NCBI RefSeq assembly: GCF_003751265.1
Contig: NZ_RJKN01000002.1
Span: 62,001 to 126,000, forward strand
From: Pseudokineococcus lusitanus
GTDB lineage: Bacteria; Actinomycetota; Actinomycetes; Actinomycetales; Quadrisphaeraceae
Length of the DNA stretch: 64,000 bases
Reading direction: 5' to 3'
Each line of letters starts with the position of its first letter. Position 1 is the stretch's first letter. The translations under genes were made by a program, and so were the position numbers. This document shows positions 42,467 to 50,834 of this stretch, piece after piece. Below the pieces are notes generated by a model. It saw only the letters and a list, made by a program, of their open reading frames with translations, was not told the DNA's origin and ran no database searches.

Positions 42467-44443
42467 TCACCGGGTGTGGTGCACGGGCGCGAGCGCGTGC
42501 ACGGGGGTGTCGAGCCCCTCGTAGCGGGCCTTGAGCTGGAGCGCCAGGTACAGCGAGTAGTGCCGCGACTGGTGGAGGTTGCCGCCGTGCATCCACAGGC
42601 CCTCCTGCTGGGTCGGCTTCCACATGTTGCGCTGCTCCCCCTCCCAGGGGCCGGGGTCCTTGGTGGTGTCGGAGCCGAGGCCCCACACCTTGCCGACGCG
42701 GTCGGCCACCTCGGGCGAGATGAGGTCGGCCGCCCAGCCGTTCATGGAGCCGTAGCCGGTGGCGTAGACGACGAGGTCGGCGGGCAGCCGCCGTCCCTCC
42801 GGGGTGCCGTCGTCGAGGACGACGGCGTCCTCCACGAGCTCGCGGACGGGCTCGTGGACGACCGTGACGCTGCCGTCCGCGAAGAGCTCGCTGGCGCCCA
42901 CGTCGATGTAGTAGCCGGAGCCGCGGCGCAGGTACTTCATGAAGAGGCCCGAGCCGTCGTCGCCCCAGTCGAGCCAGAAGCCGGCCCTCTCGAGCCGCTC
43001 GTAGAAGTCGGCGTCGCGCCGGGCGATCTCCTCGTACAGGGGGATCTGGAACTCGTGCATGATCCGGTACGGCAGCGACGCGAAGACGAGGTCCGCTTTC
43101 TCCGTCGTGACGCCCGCGGCCAAGGCCTCCTCGGAGTACAGCGCGCCGAGGCCCACCTCCATCAGCGAGTCCGACCGCACGACGTGCGTCGACGAGCGCT
43201 GGACCACCGTCACCTCGGCGCCGTTCTCCCACAGGGCCGCCGCGATGTCGTGGGCGGAGTTGTTGGCCCCGATGATCACCGCCTTCTTCCCGCGGTAGGC
43301 GTCCGGGCCCGGGTGCGCGCTGGAGTGGTGCTGGTCGCCGCGGAAGCGCTCGACACCGGGGAAGGCGGGGACGTTGGGCTTGCCGGACATGCCCGTGGCC
43401 AGGACCAGCTCGGTGGGGCGCAGGACGACGTGCTCGACGTCGTCCCCCCCGCCGTCGGCACCGGGTCGGCGACGCTCGAGGCGGACCTCCCAGGTCCCCG
43501 CTCCGTCGTCGCGCCGCGCGGAGACGACGCGGGTCGAGCCCCAGTAGTCGACCTCCATGACCTTCACGTACATCTCGAGCCAGTCACCGATCTTGTCCTT
43601 CGGCGCGAAGACCGGCCAGCTCCGCGGGAAGGGCAGGTACGGAAGGTGGTCGTACCAGACCGGGTCGTGCAGGCAGAGGCTCTTGTAGCGCCCGCGCCAC
43701 TGGTCGCCGGGCCGCGCGTGGGCGTCCACGACGAGCGTCGGCACGTCGAGGTGGCGCAACCGGGCGCCCAGGGCGATGCCGCCCTGGCCGCCGCCGACGA
43801 CGAGCACGTGCGGCTGGCGCTCGCCGCCCCAGCCCTCGACGCTCGCGTCGCGCCGCTCGCGCCAGCTGCTGCGGCCGCGGTGGACGCCGTGCTCGGCGCC
43901 CCGCGGCCGGCGGCCGTCCTGCGGCTCCTCGAAGCCTTTGAGCTCGAAGAGCGTCGTCAGCAGGGTCCACGCGACGTCGCGGCCCGGTCCTTCGCCGCCG
44001 TCCCCGCCCTCGTCCTCGTCCTCGCGGACCAGGCGCAGCAGGCCCTTGCCGCGGCCGACGGCCGTCTCGAAGGTGATCCAGGCCTCGACGGTGGGACGCC
44101 CGTCGGGCGCGCTCGCGTCGGTCGCCGGCTCGCTCGTCGCGAAGCCGGAGGCGCTCGTGCGGGCCGCCGTGGCGCGCACGCGCTCGGCGACCTCCTCGCG
44201 GCCCTCCGCCGTCGTGATGTTCCAGGTGAAGGCGACGAGGTCGCGCCAGAAGCAGGAGGTGGCGAAGAGACCGGCCACCTCCTCGGCGTCGGCCCGGCCC
44301 AGCGCCGCCTCGAAGGCGGCGAGCCACGCCTCGGCGCGCTCCTGCGCCGTCGGAACGGTGGTGCCGTCGCGGCGGGCGGCGGCGAGGTCGGGCGCGGCCT
44401 CCGCCGTCGGCCCGAGCGCGGGGTGGTCGAGGGTCTGGCTCAT
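42467..44443 (-). CDS. NTF2-like domain fused to flavin-containing monooxygenase-type oxidoreductase
   Basis: The 658-aa protein has an N-terminal SnoaL/NTF2-like domain (about residues 30-180, LFATSCFWRDLVAFTWNITT) and a flavin monooxygenase domain from about 212. The FAD loop is VLVVGGGQGGIALGARL and the NADPH loop AVIIGANNSAHDIAAAL (about 385), with VVYATGYGSMNGW near the C-terminus. The block LHDPVWYDHLPYLPFP is typical of actinobacterial FMO-like enzymes. It probably hydroxylates or performs Baeyer-Villiger oxidation on a small ketone, aldehyde or amine. The partner ADH lies downstream and a GAF regulator is divergent. Confidence 0.88.
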   Translation of the reverse strand: MSQTLDHPALGPTAEAAPDLAAARRDGTTVPTAQERAEAWLAAFEAALGRADAEEVAGLFATSCFWRDLVAFTWNITTAEGREEVAERVRATAARTSASGFATSEPATDASAPDGRPTVEAWITFETAVGRGKGLLRLVREDEDEGGDGGEGPGRDVAWTLLTTLFELKGFEEPQDGRRPRGAEHGVHRGRSSWRERRDASVEGWGGERQPHVLVVGGGQGGIALGARLRHLDVPTLVVDAHARPGDQWRGRYKSLCLHDPVWYDHLPYLPFPRSWPVFAPKDKIGDWLEMYVKVMEVDYWGSTRVVSARRDDGAGTWEVRLERRRPGADGGGDDVEHVVLRPTELVLATGMSGKPNVPAFPGVERFRGDQHHSSAHPGPDAYRGKKAVIIGANNSAHDIAAALWENGAEVTVVQRSSTHVVRSDSLMEVGLGALYSEEALAAGVTTEKADLVFASLPYRIMHEFQIPLYEEIARRDADFYERLERAGFWLDWGDDGSGLFMKYLRRGSGYYIDVGASELFADGSVTVVHEPVRELVEDAVVLDDGTPEGRRLPADLVVYATGYGSMNGWAADLISPEVADRVGKVWGLGSDTTKDPGPWEGEQRNMWKPTQQEGLWMHGGNLHQSRHYSLYLALQLKARYEGLDTPVHALAPVHHTR

Positions 44444-44531
44444 CGCGAGCGCCTCCCGGGGGCGGTCCGGCCGGCGGCTCCGTCGTCGCCGGCGAGGTCG
44501 CGAGCGTGCGCCCGTCCGGTCGGCCGGGCCA

Positions 44532-44552
44532 GGGGTTGCACCGGGGGTTGCA
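44532..44552. promoter_or_regulatory. Direct repeats between the monooxygenase and GAF regulator
   Basis: Two copies of GGGGTTGCA start at 44532 and 44544, about one helical turn apart, in the 223-bp divergent region. Same-face direct repeats here are a plausible site for the GAF regulator. No experiment supports this. Confidence 0.4.
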
Positions 44553-44666
44553 GCGACGTCGCCGCCCGGGGGGTCCGCCGGGGCGGACCCGTGCTGGACG
44601 GCGACGGCCCCGCGGGGGCACCCTTCGCCGGCACGGCACCGTCGCCGCGCGCCGAGAGGAGGTCCC

Positions 44667-45899
44667 GTGCCGACCCCCGCCCCTGCGCCCGAGCGGGCCC
44701 AGAGCGCACTGCCGCTGGGCACCGACCCCCGCGAGCACGCCCGCCGCCTGCAGCGCACCCGCCTGGCGGTCCTCGGCGGCGCGGGCCCCCGGGCCGGCCA
44801 GCCGGTGCGGACGGTCATCGGCGCCTCGTGGCGCCGGTCGCGGGGCTCGGGCCTCGACCCCGCCGGCGCCGGGGAGGTGCCCGCGCTCGGCGACGCCGCC
44901 CTGGCCGAGCACCGCCGGGCCAGCGGCCTCGAGCCGCTCATGCCGCTGCTGCGGAGCCGGCTGCTGCCCGCCGCGGAGGCCGCCGGCCAGATCGTCGTCG
45001 TGGCCGACGCGGGCGGCCGGGTGCTGTGGCGCGAGGGCGGGGCGGCGGTGCGGCGCCGGGCCGACGCCCTCGGCTTCGTCGAGGGCTCGGCGTGGGACGA
45101 GCGCGCGGTGGGCACGAACGCCATCGGGACGTCGATCGTCACGGGCGAGGCCGTCCACGTCTTCGCCGCCGAGCACTACGCCGAGGCCCACACGGCCTGG
45201 ACGTGCGCCGCCGCCCCGCTCCACGACCCCGTGACGCGCGAGGCCATCGGCGTCGTCGACCTGTCCGGGCCGGCGCAGACCGTCCACCAGAGCACCGTGG
45301 CCCTCGTCGACGCCGTCGCGCGGCTCGTCGAGCTGGAGCTGCGCGCGGAGGTGGAGCAGCGCCTCGCGGCGCTGCGCGAGGTGGCGGACCCCGTCCTGCG
45401 GGCCCTCGACGGCCCGGCCGCCGTCGTCACCCCCGACGGCGCGACCGCCGCCGCCCGCGAGGTGGAGGTGCCCCGCCGCGTGTGGCTGCCGACGGGCCTG
45501 CGGCCCGGCCCGCTGTGGCTGCCCTCGCTCGGCGCCTGGACGGCGGAGGCCCTCCCGGGCGGGTGGCTGCTGCGGCCCGCGGGGCCGGCCGCCGGGGCCG
45601 GGACCACGGCCACGGGGGTGGTGCTCGACCTGTCGGCCCGGCCCGCGGTGCTGCGCGTCGCCTCGGGCGAGGGCGCGTGGGAGCACCCGCTGACCCCGCG
45701 CCACGCGGACCTGCTGACGACGCTGGCCCGGCACCCGGAGGGGCTGAGCGCCGCCCAGCTGGCCGCCGCGGTGCTCGGCGACGCCGACCGCACCGTCACC
45801 GTGCGGGCGGAGCTGTCCCGCGTGCGGCGGGCGCTCGGCCCGCTGCTGGCCCACCGGCCGTACCGGCTGGCGGTGCCGTGCGCCGTCGTGACCGGCTGA
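44667..45899 (+). CDS. GAF-domain transcriptional regulator (AcoR-like sensor, no AAA+ domain)
   Basis: The 410-aa protein starts at GTG 44667 with GAGAGGAGG upstream. Its first 230 residues resemble the sensory half of AcoR-type activators, with IGASWRRSRGSGLDP, SAWDERAVGTNAIGTSIVTG and HTAWTCAAAPLHDP. There is no sigma-54 AAA+ domain (no GAFTGA). The C-terminal 70 residues (LTPRHADLLTTLARHPEGLSAAQLAAAVLG and the following VRAELSRVRRALG) form a winged helix. It probably senses a small metabolite and controls the divergent monooxygenase/ADH operon through housekeeping RNA polymerase. Confidence 0.85.
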   Translation: MPTPAPAPERAQSALPLGTDPREHARRLQRTRLAVLGGAGPRAGQPVRTVIGASWRRSRGSGLDPAGAGEVPALGDAALAEHRRASGLEPLMPLLRSRLLPAAEAAGQIVVVADAGGRVLWREGGAAVRRRADALGFVEGSAWDERAVGTNAIGTSIVTGEAVHVFAAEHYAEAHTAWTCAAAPLHDPVTREAIGVVDLSGPAQTVHQSTVALVDAVARLVELELRAEVEQRLAALREVADPVLRALDGPAAVVTPDGATAAAREVEVPRRVWLPTGLRPGPLWLPSLGAWTAEALPGGWLLRPAGPAAGAGTTATGVVLDLSARPAVLRVASGEGAWEHPLTPRHADLLTTLARHPEGLSAAQLAAAVLGDADRTVTVRAELSRVRRALGPLLAHRPYRLAVPCAVVTG

Positions 45900-45921
45900 C
45901 CGGCCCGCTCCTCCGCGGTCC

Positions 45922-45952
45922 GGCGCCCGCGGCCGGGCCGCGGACGGGCGCC
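45922..45952. terminator. Stem-loop between GAF regulator and PlsC-like gene
   Basis: GGCGCCCGCGGCC pairs with the following GGCCGCGGACGGGCGCC with a single bulge, between convergent genes. Confidence 0.6.
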
Positions 45953-45955
45953 GCC

Positions 45956-46735
45956 TCAGGCCCGCGGCAGGCGCGGTGCGCCGTCGGCCTCCTCGGGCGT
46001 CGGGGCGCTGCCCCCGAGGTGGCGGGGCAGCCACCAGGCCCCGCGGTACCGGGGGTCCGTGGTGTCGGGGTGCTCGGCCTGGACCTCGTCGAGCAGGTCC
46101 TGCAGGCGACGGCGGAGCTCGGTCGTCGTGACCTCGAGGCGGTCACCGCGCACGTCGGCGGAGGTGACCTCCATCGGCTCGCCGACCCGCACGGTCACCG
46201 TCTGGCCGCGGCTGAGGTCCCGCGGGGTGCCCTTGCCGTAGAGGCGCTGCGTGCCCCAGACGGCGGTGGGCAGCAGCGGCACCCGCGCGGACGCGGCCAT
46301 CCGGAGGGCGCCGGACTTGAGCGGCTTGACGACGAAGGAGCGCGACGTCGTCGCCTCGGGGAAGAGGCCGACGAGCTCGCCCTCGGACAGCGCCCGCAGC
46401 GCCGCCCGCAGGGAGCCCGAGCCGGCGGCGCGGTCGACGGGGATGTGGTGCATGCCCCGCATGAGCGGGCCGGCCAGGCGGTGCCGGAAGACGCTCTCCT
46501 TGGCCATGAACCGCGTGAGGCGGCGGTGCGCCTCCCACGGCGCGAGACCGGCGAAGACGAAGTCGGTGTAGCCGACGTGGGTGCTCGCGATGACGCCGCC
46601 GCCGACCGCCGGGACGTTCTCCAGCCCCTCGAGCCGGGTGCGGATCCCCAGCACGCGGAAGGACGTCTTCGCCAGGGCGATGACCGGCGGGTAGACCCGC
46701 TCGGGACGACGCCGGGCCGGGGGCGGGGTGCTCAC
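45956..46735 (-). CDS. 1-acylglycerol-3-phosphate O-acyltransferase (PlsC family)
   Basis: The 259-aa protein has the acyltransferase HX4D motif STHVGYTDFVFAG (about residue 51) and the second block GLFPEATTSRSF (about 122, replacing the usual FPEGTRS), followed by LPTAVWGTQRL. It transfers acyl chains to lysophosphatidate or related lipids at the membrane. GTG 46735 lies 7 nt after TACGGT on the minus strand (46743-46748), a leaderless-type start. The G-to-A change in the FPEG motif is seen in some actinobacterial members. Confidence 0.9.
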   Translation of the reverse strand: MSTPPPARRRPERVYPPVIALAKTSFRVLGIRTRLEGLENVPAVGGGVIASTHVGYTDFVFAGLAPWEAHRRLTRFMAKESVFRHRLAGPLMRGMHHIPVDRAAGSGSLRAALRALSEGELVGLFPEATTSRSFVVKPLKSGALRMAASARVPLLPTAVWGTQRLYGKGTPRDLSRGQTVTVRVGEPMEVTSADVRGDRLEVTTTELRRRLQDLLDEVQAEHPDTTDPRYRGAWWLPRHLGGSAPTPEEADGAPRLPRA

Positions 46736-46820
46736 GCGGAGGACCGTAACCGCCGCCGGGACGCACGCCCCACCGCGACGGCGGGCCGACGGCGCCCGGG
46801 ACCCGGAGGCGTGACGGACG

Positions 46821-47348
46821 TCACCCCGCCTCGGCGCACTCCTCGCGCGTGACGCCGTGCGGGCTGCTCTCCAGCGCGCCGAGCACCGCGGTGCAGATCT
46901 CGCCGAGGACCCGCCGCTGCTCCACCGTCAAGGGGTCGAACAGCACCCGCCGCACCTGCTCGACGTGGCCGGGCGCGGTGCGGTGCAGCACGTCCCACCC
47001 GGCGTCGGTGAGGGCGGCGACGGCGCCCCGGCCGTCCTCCTCGGCGCGGCTGCGCTCGACCCACCCCTTCTCCTCCAGGCGGGTGACGGCGTGGGAGATG
47101 CGGCTCGGCGAGGACGTCGTGATCTCGGCGAGGCGGCTCATCCGCAGCCGACGGCCCGGCGCCTCGGAGAGCATCGCGAGGACCGTGTAGTACGTCTGGG
47201 GCATCCCGGCCTCGGTGCGCATCTGCCGGTCGAGGCTCACCTGGAGCAGCTGCGTCATCGTCAGCAGGTCGCGCCAGGTGCGGTCCTCCTCGGCGTCGAG
47301 CCACCGGACCGCCCCGTCCGCGCCGTCCGCCCGCTCCTCGTCCGCCAT
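46821..47348 (-). CDS. MarR-family transcriptional regulator
   Basis: The 175-aa protein has the MarR winged helix at about residues 60-120: RLRMSRLAEITTSSPSRISH, then AVTRLEEKGWVERSRAEEDG with the acidic wing, and dimerising helices at both ends. GGAGGATGG lies just before the ATG. No cysteine sensor is apparent. It may regulate itself or the small membrane-protein gene encoded upstream on the same strand; the target is unknown. Confidence 0.9.
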   Translation of the reverse strand: MADEERADGADGAVRWLDAEEDRTWRDLLTMTQLLQVSLDRQMRTEAGMPQTYYTVLAMLSEAPGRRLRMSRLAEITTSSPSRISHAVTRLEEKGWVERSRAEEDGRGAVAALTDAGWDVLHRTAPGHVEQVRRVLFDPLTVEQRRVLGEICTAVLGALESSPHGVTREECAEAG

Positions 47349-47439
47349 GGACCCATCCTCCCCCGCCGCCACGGGCGGCTGGTCCGTCCGCCCACCACGG
47401 CCTCTCACGGCCGGTGCCCGGCGAGGACCACCGGCCCGG

Positions 47440-47724
47440 TCACATGCCCGAGGACGCCATCCCGAGGCTCGCCAGCTGACCGAGGACGCCCAGGACGCCG
47501 AGGACGAGCAGGACCACGCCGACCACGAGCTTGGCCGTGCCCTTCGAGGGCGCCGGCCCGGGCGCGCCGGACGCACCGTGCTCGGCCGCGCGCCGCGACG
47601 AGCGGCGGGAGCTGACGACGAGGAGGATCCCGCCCACGACGAGCGCGAGCAGGAGCAGCCAGCCGATGAGGACTCCGACGGCGAAGCCGGCGGCGGCGGC
47701 GGACGAGGCGGTGGCGGCGAGCAC
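47440..47724 (-). CDS. Small membrane protein of unknown function
   Basis: The 94-aa product starts at GTG 47724 with GGAGGA 6 nt upstream. Two hydrophobic helices (AVGVLIGWLLLLALVVGGIL, and LVVGVVLLVLGVLGVLGQL) are separated by a basic Ser/Arg loop, so the loop is probably cytoplasmic. No family is recognised. It lies upstream of the marR gene on the same strand, with about 90 nt between. Confidence 0.6.
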   Translation of the reverse strand: MLAATASSAAAAGFAVGVLIGWLLLLALVVGGILLVVSSRRSSRRAAEHGASGAPGPAPSKGTAKLVVGVVLLVLGVLGVLGQLASLGMASSGM

Positions 47725-47859
47725 GGTGTCCTCCGAGGACGGGGGGATGTCGGGGTCGCTCGACGGTAGCGAGGGACGGGCGCGGCAGCGTGCGCGCCGG
47801 AGCAGGACCACCCGTCAGGGCACGGACCACCACCCGCGCCGACCTGGCACCGTGCGGCC

Positions 47860-48399
47860 ATGAGCGTCCTGCGCCCCGCCGTCCCCGACGACGCCCCCGC
47901 CCTGGCCGCCGTGCACGTCGCCGGCTGGCGCGCCGGCTACCGCGGGCTCGTCCGCGACGACTACCTCGACGCCCTCGACCCGTCGGCGCGCGAGGCGCGC
48001 TGGCGCACGACGGCCTCGGGGCCGGACGGCGTCCTCGTCGTCGAGGAGGACGGCGCTCTCGTCGCGCTGTGCGCCTTCGGGCCCTGCCGCGACGACGACC
48101 TGCCCGACGAGGCCGGCGAGGTCCGCTCGCTCTACGTCCTCCCCGAGCACTGGGGCACGGGCGTCGGGGGGCGGCTGCTCGCCGCGGCGACGGCCGAGCT
48201 CCTGGCCGTCGGCGCCGACGAGCCGCCCGTCCTCTGGGCGCTGACCGGCAACACCCGCGCCCGGCGCTTCTACGAGCGTCGCGGGTGGCACCCCGACGGC
48301 ACCACGCGCGTCGTCGAGCGGGCCGAGCTCGACGGCGTGCCCGCCGTCACCTTCCCCGAGGTCCGGCACCGGCTGACCGCCGCAGGAGCGCAGGAGTAG
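47860..48399 (+). CDS. GNAT-family N-acetyltransferase
   Basis: The 179-aa protein has the GNAT fold with a clear acetyl-CoA loop, VLPEHWGTGVGGRLLAAATA (motif A, Q/RxxGxG/A form, about residues 92-111), and the C-terminal TGNTRARRFYERRGWHPDG (motif B). It begins MSVLRPAVPDDAPALAAVH, common in this subfamily. CACCGT ends 6 nt before the ATG, suggesting a leaderless mRNA. The acceptor substrate is unknown. Confidence 0.92.
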   Translation: MSVLRPAVPDDAPALAAVHVAGWRAGYRGLVRDDYLDALDPSAREARWRTTASGPDGVLVVEEDGALVALCAFGPCRDDDLPDEAGEVRSLYVLPEHWGTGVGGRLLAAATAELLAVGADEPPVLWALTGNTRARRFYERRGWHPDGTTRVVERAELDGVPAVTFPEVRHRLTAAGAQE

Positions 48400-48433
48400 G
48401 TCGGCCCCGCCGCCGTCCGCGGGCCCCCGACCT

Positions 48434-48454
48434 GCGGTGACGCGCCGTCACCGC
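48434..48454. terminator. Stem-loop between GNAT and acyl-CoA oxidase genes
   Basis: A perfect 9-bp stem GCGGTGACG (48434-48442) pairs with 48446-48454 around a CGC loop, between convergent genes. Confidence 0.6.
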
Positions 48455-48476
48455 GACCTTCTCCTGCGGCCCGGCG

Positions 48477-50696
48477 TCAGCCCGCCTGCAGCGGCACGTG
48501 GTCGGCGACGACGGCGGCCGCGCCCTGCGGGCCGTCGACGGGCGCCGGCACCTCGCCGTCCCCGCGCGGGGAGGACACGGCCGCCGGGACCGCCCCGTGC
48601 GCGATGGGCGCGGTGAGCCAGGCCTCGGGGATGCCGAAGCCGTCGACGAGCAGCCGGGCGTCCGCCCGCACCTCCCGGCAGAGCGCGTTGACCTCGGCGA
48701 GGACCGCCTTGCTGCGGCCCGGCGTCAGCCACCCGTGCTCGAGGTACCAGGCCCGCTCGCGCTCGACCACGGACAGCACGTGGAGGTCGCCGACCCGGCC
48801 GAGCAGCGCGCGGACCCCGTCGTCCTCGCAGGCCTCCTCGGCCGCGACGAGGGCCTCGACGACGACCCGGTCCACGTGCGCCCGCGCCGCGGCGAGCAGG
48901 TGGTCCTGCGCGTCGTCGACGACGGCCGCCGCGTCCGCGCCCTGGGCCCCCGCCCGGCGCAGGCGGCGGGCGACGCCGACGAGCAGGTGCGCCTCGCGCT
49001 CGAGGAGGAGCCGCAGCTGCCAGCCCCGGTCGCGCAGGTCCTGCCGGTCGTCACCGCGGCCGGGGGCGGCCTCCCGCAGCCGCTGGAGGGTGACGCGGGC
49101 GGTCGACCGCTCGGCGAGCCGGCTCACGGCCTGGTCGACGACGGCGCGCACGGTCCCCCACGTACCGAGGTCGCCGAAGTCCGCGGCGTACCCGGCGAGC
49201 AGGTGCTTGCCGACGAGCTGCAGGAGGACGGTGTTGTCACCCTCGAAGGTCGTGAAGACGTCGGTGTCCGCCTTGAGCTGCGGGAGCCGGTTGACAGCGA
49301 GGTACCCCGCGCCGCCGCAGGCCTCGCGGCAGGTCTGGACGGTCGCCGTCGCGTGCGCCGTCGCGACGGCCTTGAGGCCGGCGGCCCGGGTCTCGAGCTC
49401 CCGCTGGGCCGTGTCGTCGGCCGGGGCGGGCGCCGTCTGCACGTCGTGGAGCCGGGCCGTCAGCTCCTCGGTGGCGAGGGCGAGGACGTACGTCGTCGCG
49501 AGGGCCGGCATGAGCCGCCGCTGGTGGGCCCGGTAGTCGAGCAGCACGACCTCGGGGTCGCCCGGTGCGGCGCCCGGCCGCGCGAACTGCCGGCGGGACA
49601 GGCCGTACCGGACCGCCGTGGCGAGGGCGACCTGCGTGGCCGACCCGGCACCCGCCGCGATGCAGACGCGGCCGCGCACGAGCGCGCCGAGCGTCGCGAA
49701 GAAGCGGCGCCCCGCGCTCGCGATGCTGCTCGAGTAGCGGCCGTCCTCGGCGACCTGCGCGAAGCGGTCGAGGAGGTCCTCGCGGGGGACGCGGACGTCG
49801 GTGAAGCGCAGCCGGCCGTTGTCGACGCCGTTCAGCCCCATCTTGTGCCCGTCGTCCTCGGCCTCGACGCCCGCCAGCAGGCGGCCGTCCGCGTCGCGCA
49901 GCGGGACGACGAAACAGTGGACGCCGCGGCCCGTCGGCTCCTCGTCGGGGCCGCCCGTGACGAGCTGCGCGAAGACGGCGGCCACCCGCGCGTGCCGGGC
50001 CGCGCCGCCGATGTAGTCCTTGCGGGCGCCGTCGTGCGGGGTCGAGAGCACGAAGGTGCCGGTGGCACGGTCGTAGGTGGCGGTCGTCTCGAGCGAGGCG
50101 ACGTCCGAGCCGTGCGCGGTCTCCGTCATGGCGAAGCAGCCGACGGTCTCCAGCGAGAGCACCGGCGGCAGGTACCGGCGGTGGTGCCGGTCGCTGCCGA
50201 GGCTCTGCACCGCGCCGCCGTAGAGGCCGAAGTGGACGCCGGACTTGATCATGACCGACAGGTCGCCGTAGCCGAGCATCCCGAACTGGACGACGCTCGC
50301 GCCGACGTCGCCCTCGCCGCCCACGGACGGCGGGAACGAGTGCACGGGCGAGCCGGTGGCCCCGACCTGCCGCACGAGGTCCATGACCTCGTCGCGGTAG
50401 ACGTCGAGCGGCGCGTGCGGGTCGGTGGTGAAGAGGCCCGCGGGCAGCGTCGCCCGTGCCTCCTCCCGCACCCACCCCCAGCGGCCGTCGAGGAGGGCCG
50501 TGAGGTCGGCCGCCGTGACGAGGGGCGCCGGGGCGGGGGGCGCCGGCGGCCCGTCCGGGCGCCGCGCCTCGCGGCGCGCCCGGCCGGGGCGGCGACGCGG
50601 GGCGGGCGGGGCCGGCGGGGCGGGCGGGGCGGGCGGCGTCGTCCCGACGGGGGCCGGGACGTCGTGCTCCCGGGGCGTGGGGTCGGTGGTCGTCAT
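48477..50696 (-). CDS. Acyl-CoA oxidase/dehydrogenase-family flavoprotein
   Basis: The 739-aa protein is far longer than acyl-CoA dehydrogenases (about 380 aa) and fits the ACOX layout: N-terminal helices, FAD-binding beta domain (GCFAMTETAHGSDVASLETTA, about residues 185-205), helical domain (EACGGAGYLAVNRLPQL ... TTFEGDNTVLLQLVGKHLL) and an extra C-terminal helical domain. The first step of beta-oxidation is the expected reaction. The first 55 residues are a Pro/Ala/Arg tract (PAPPAPPAPPAP), probably disordered. A palindromic operator lies 54 nt upstream. Confidence 0.9.
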   Translation of the reverse strand: MTTTDPTPREHDVPAPVGTTPPAPPAPPAPPAPRRRPGRARREARRPDGPPAPPAPAPLVTAADLTALLDGRWGWVREEARATLPAGLFTTDPHAPLDVYRDEVMDLVRQVGATGSPVHSFPPSVGGEGDVGASVVQFGMLGYGDLSVMIKSGVHFGLYGGAVQSLGSDRHHRRYLPPVLSLETVGCFAMTETAHGSDVASLETTATYDRATGTFVLSTPHDGARKDYIGGAARHARVAAVFAQLVTGGPDEEPTGRGVHCFVVPLRDADGRLLAGVEAEDDGHKMGLNGVDNGRLRFTDVRVPREDLLDRFAQVAEDGRYSSSIASAGRRFFATLGALVRGRVCIAAGAGSATQVALATAVRYGLSRRQFARPGAAPGDPEVVLLDYRAHQRRLMPALATTYVLALATEELTARLHDVQTAPAPADDTAQRELETRAAGLKAVATAHATATVQTCREACGGAGYLAVNRLPQLKADTDVFTTFEGDNTVLLQLVGKHLLAGYAADFGDLGTWGTVRAVVDQAVSRLAERSTARVTLQRLREAAPGRGDDRQDLRDRGWQLRLLLEREAHLLVGVARRLRRAGAQGADAAAVVDDAQDHLLAAARAHVDRVVVEALVAAEEACEDDGVRALLGRVGDLHVLSVVERERAWYLEHGWLTPGRSKAVLAEVNALCREVRADARLLVDGFGIPEAWLTAPIAHGAVPAAVSSPRGDGEVPAPVDGPQGAAAVVADHVPLQAG

Positions 50697-50749
50697 CGCG
50701 CGCCTCCGCAGGGGCCGTCCCGGCGGGTCGCGCCGGGTGCTCGGCTGGG

Positions 50750-50769
50750 GTGTTACTGGCGAGTAACAC
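50750..50769. promoter_or_regulatory. TetR-type palindromic operator upstream of acyl-CoA oxidase
   Basis: GTGTTACT-GGCG-AGTAACAC is a perfect inverted repeat with 8-bp arms and a 4-bp spacer. On the minus strand a -10-like TACAGT (50768-50773) overlaps its edge, so a bound repressor would block the oxidase promoter. The GTTAC.nnn.GTAAC form resembles TetR operators of fatty-acid genes. No tetR gene is adjacent, so the regulator is encoded elsewhere. Confidence 0.75.
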
Positions 50770-50834
50770 TGTACGCACGGCCACGCTCCGGGGACCAGCC
50801 CCGGACGTCCGGACGGGTCCGCGCGGGCCGTGCG

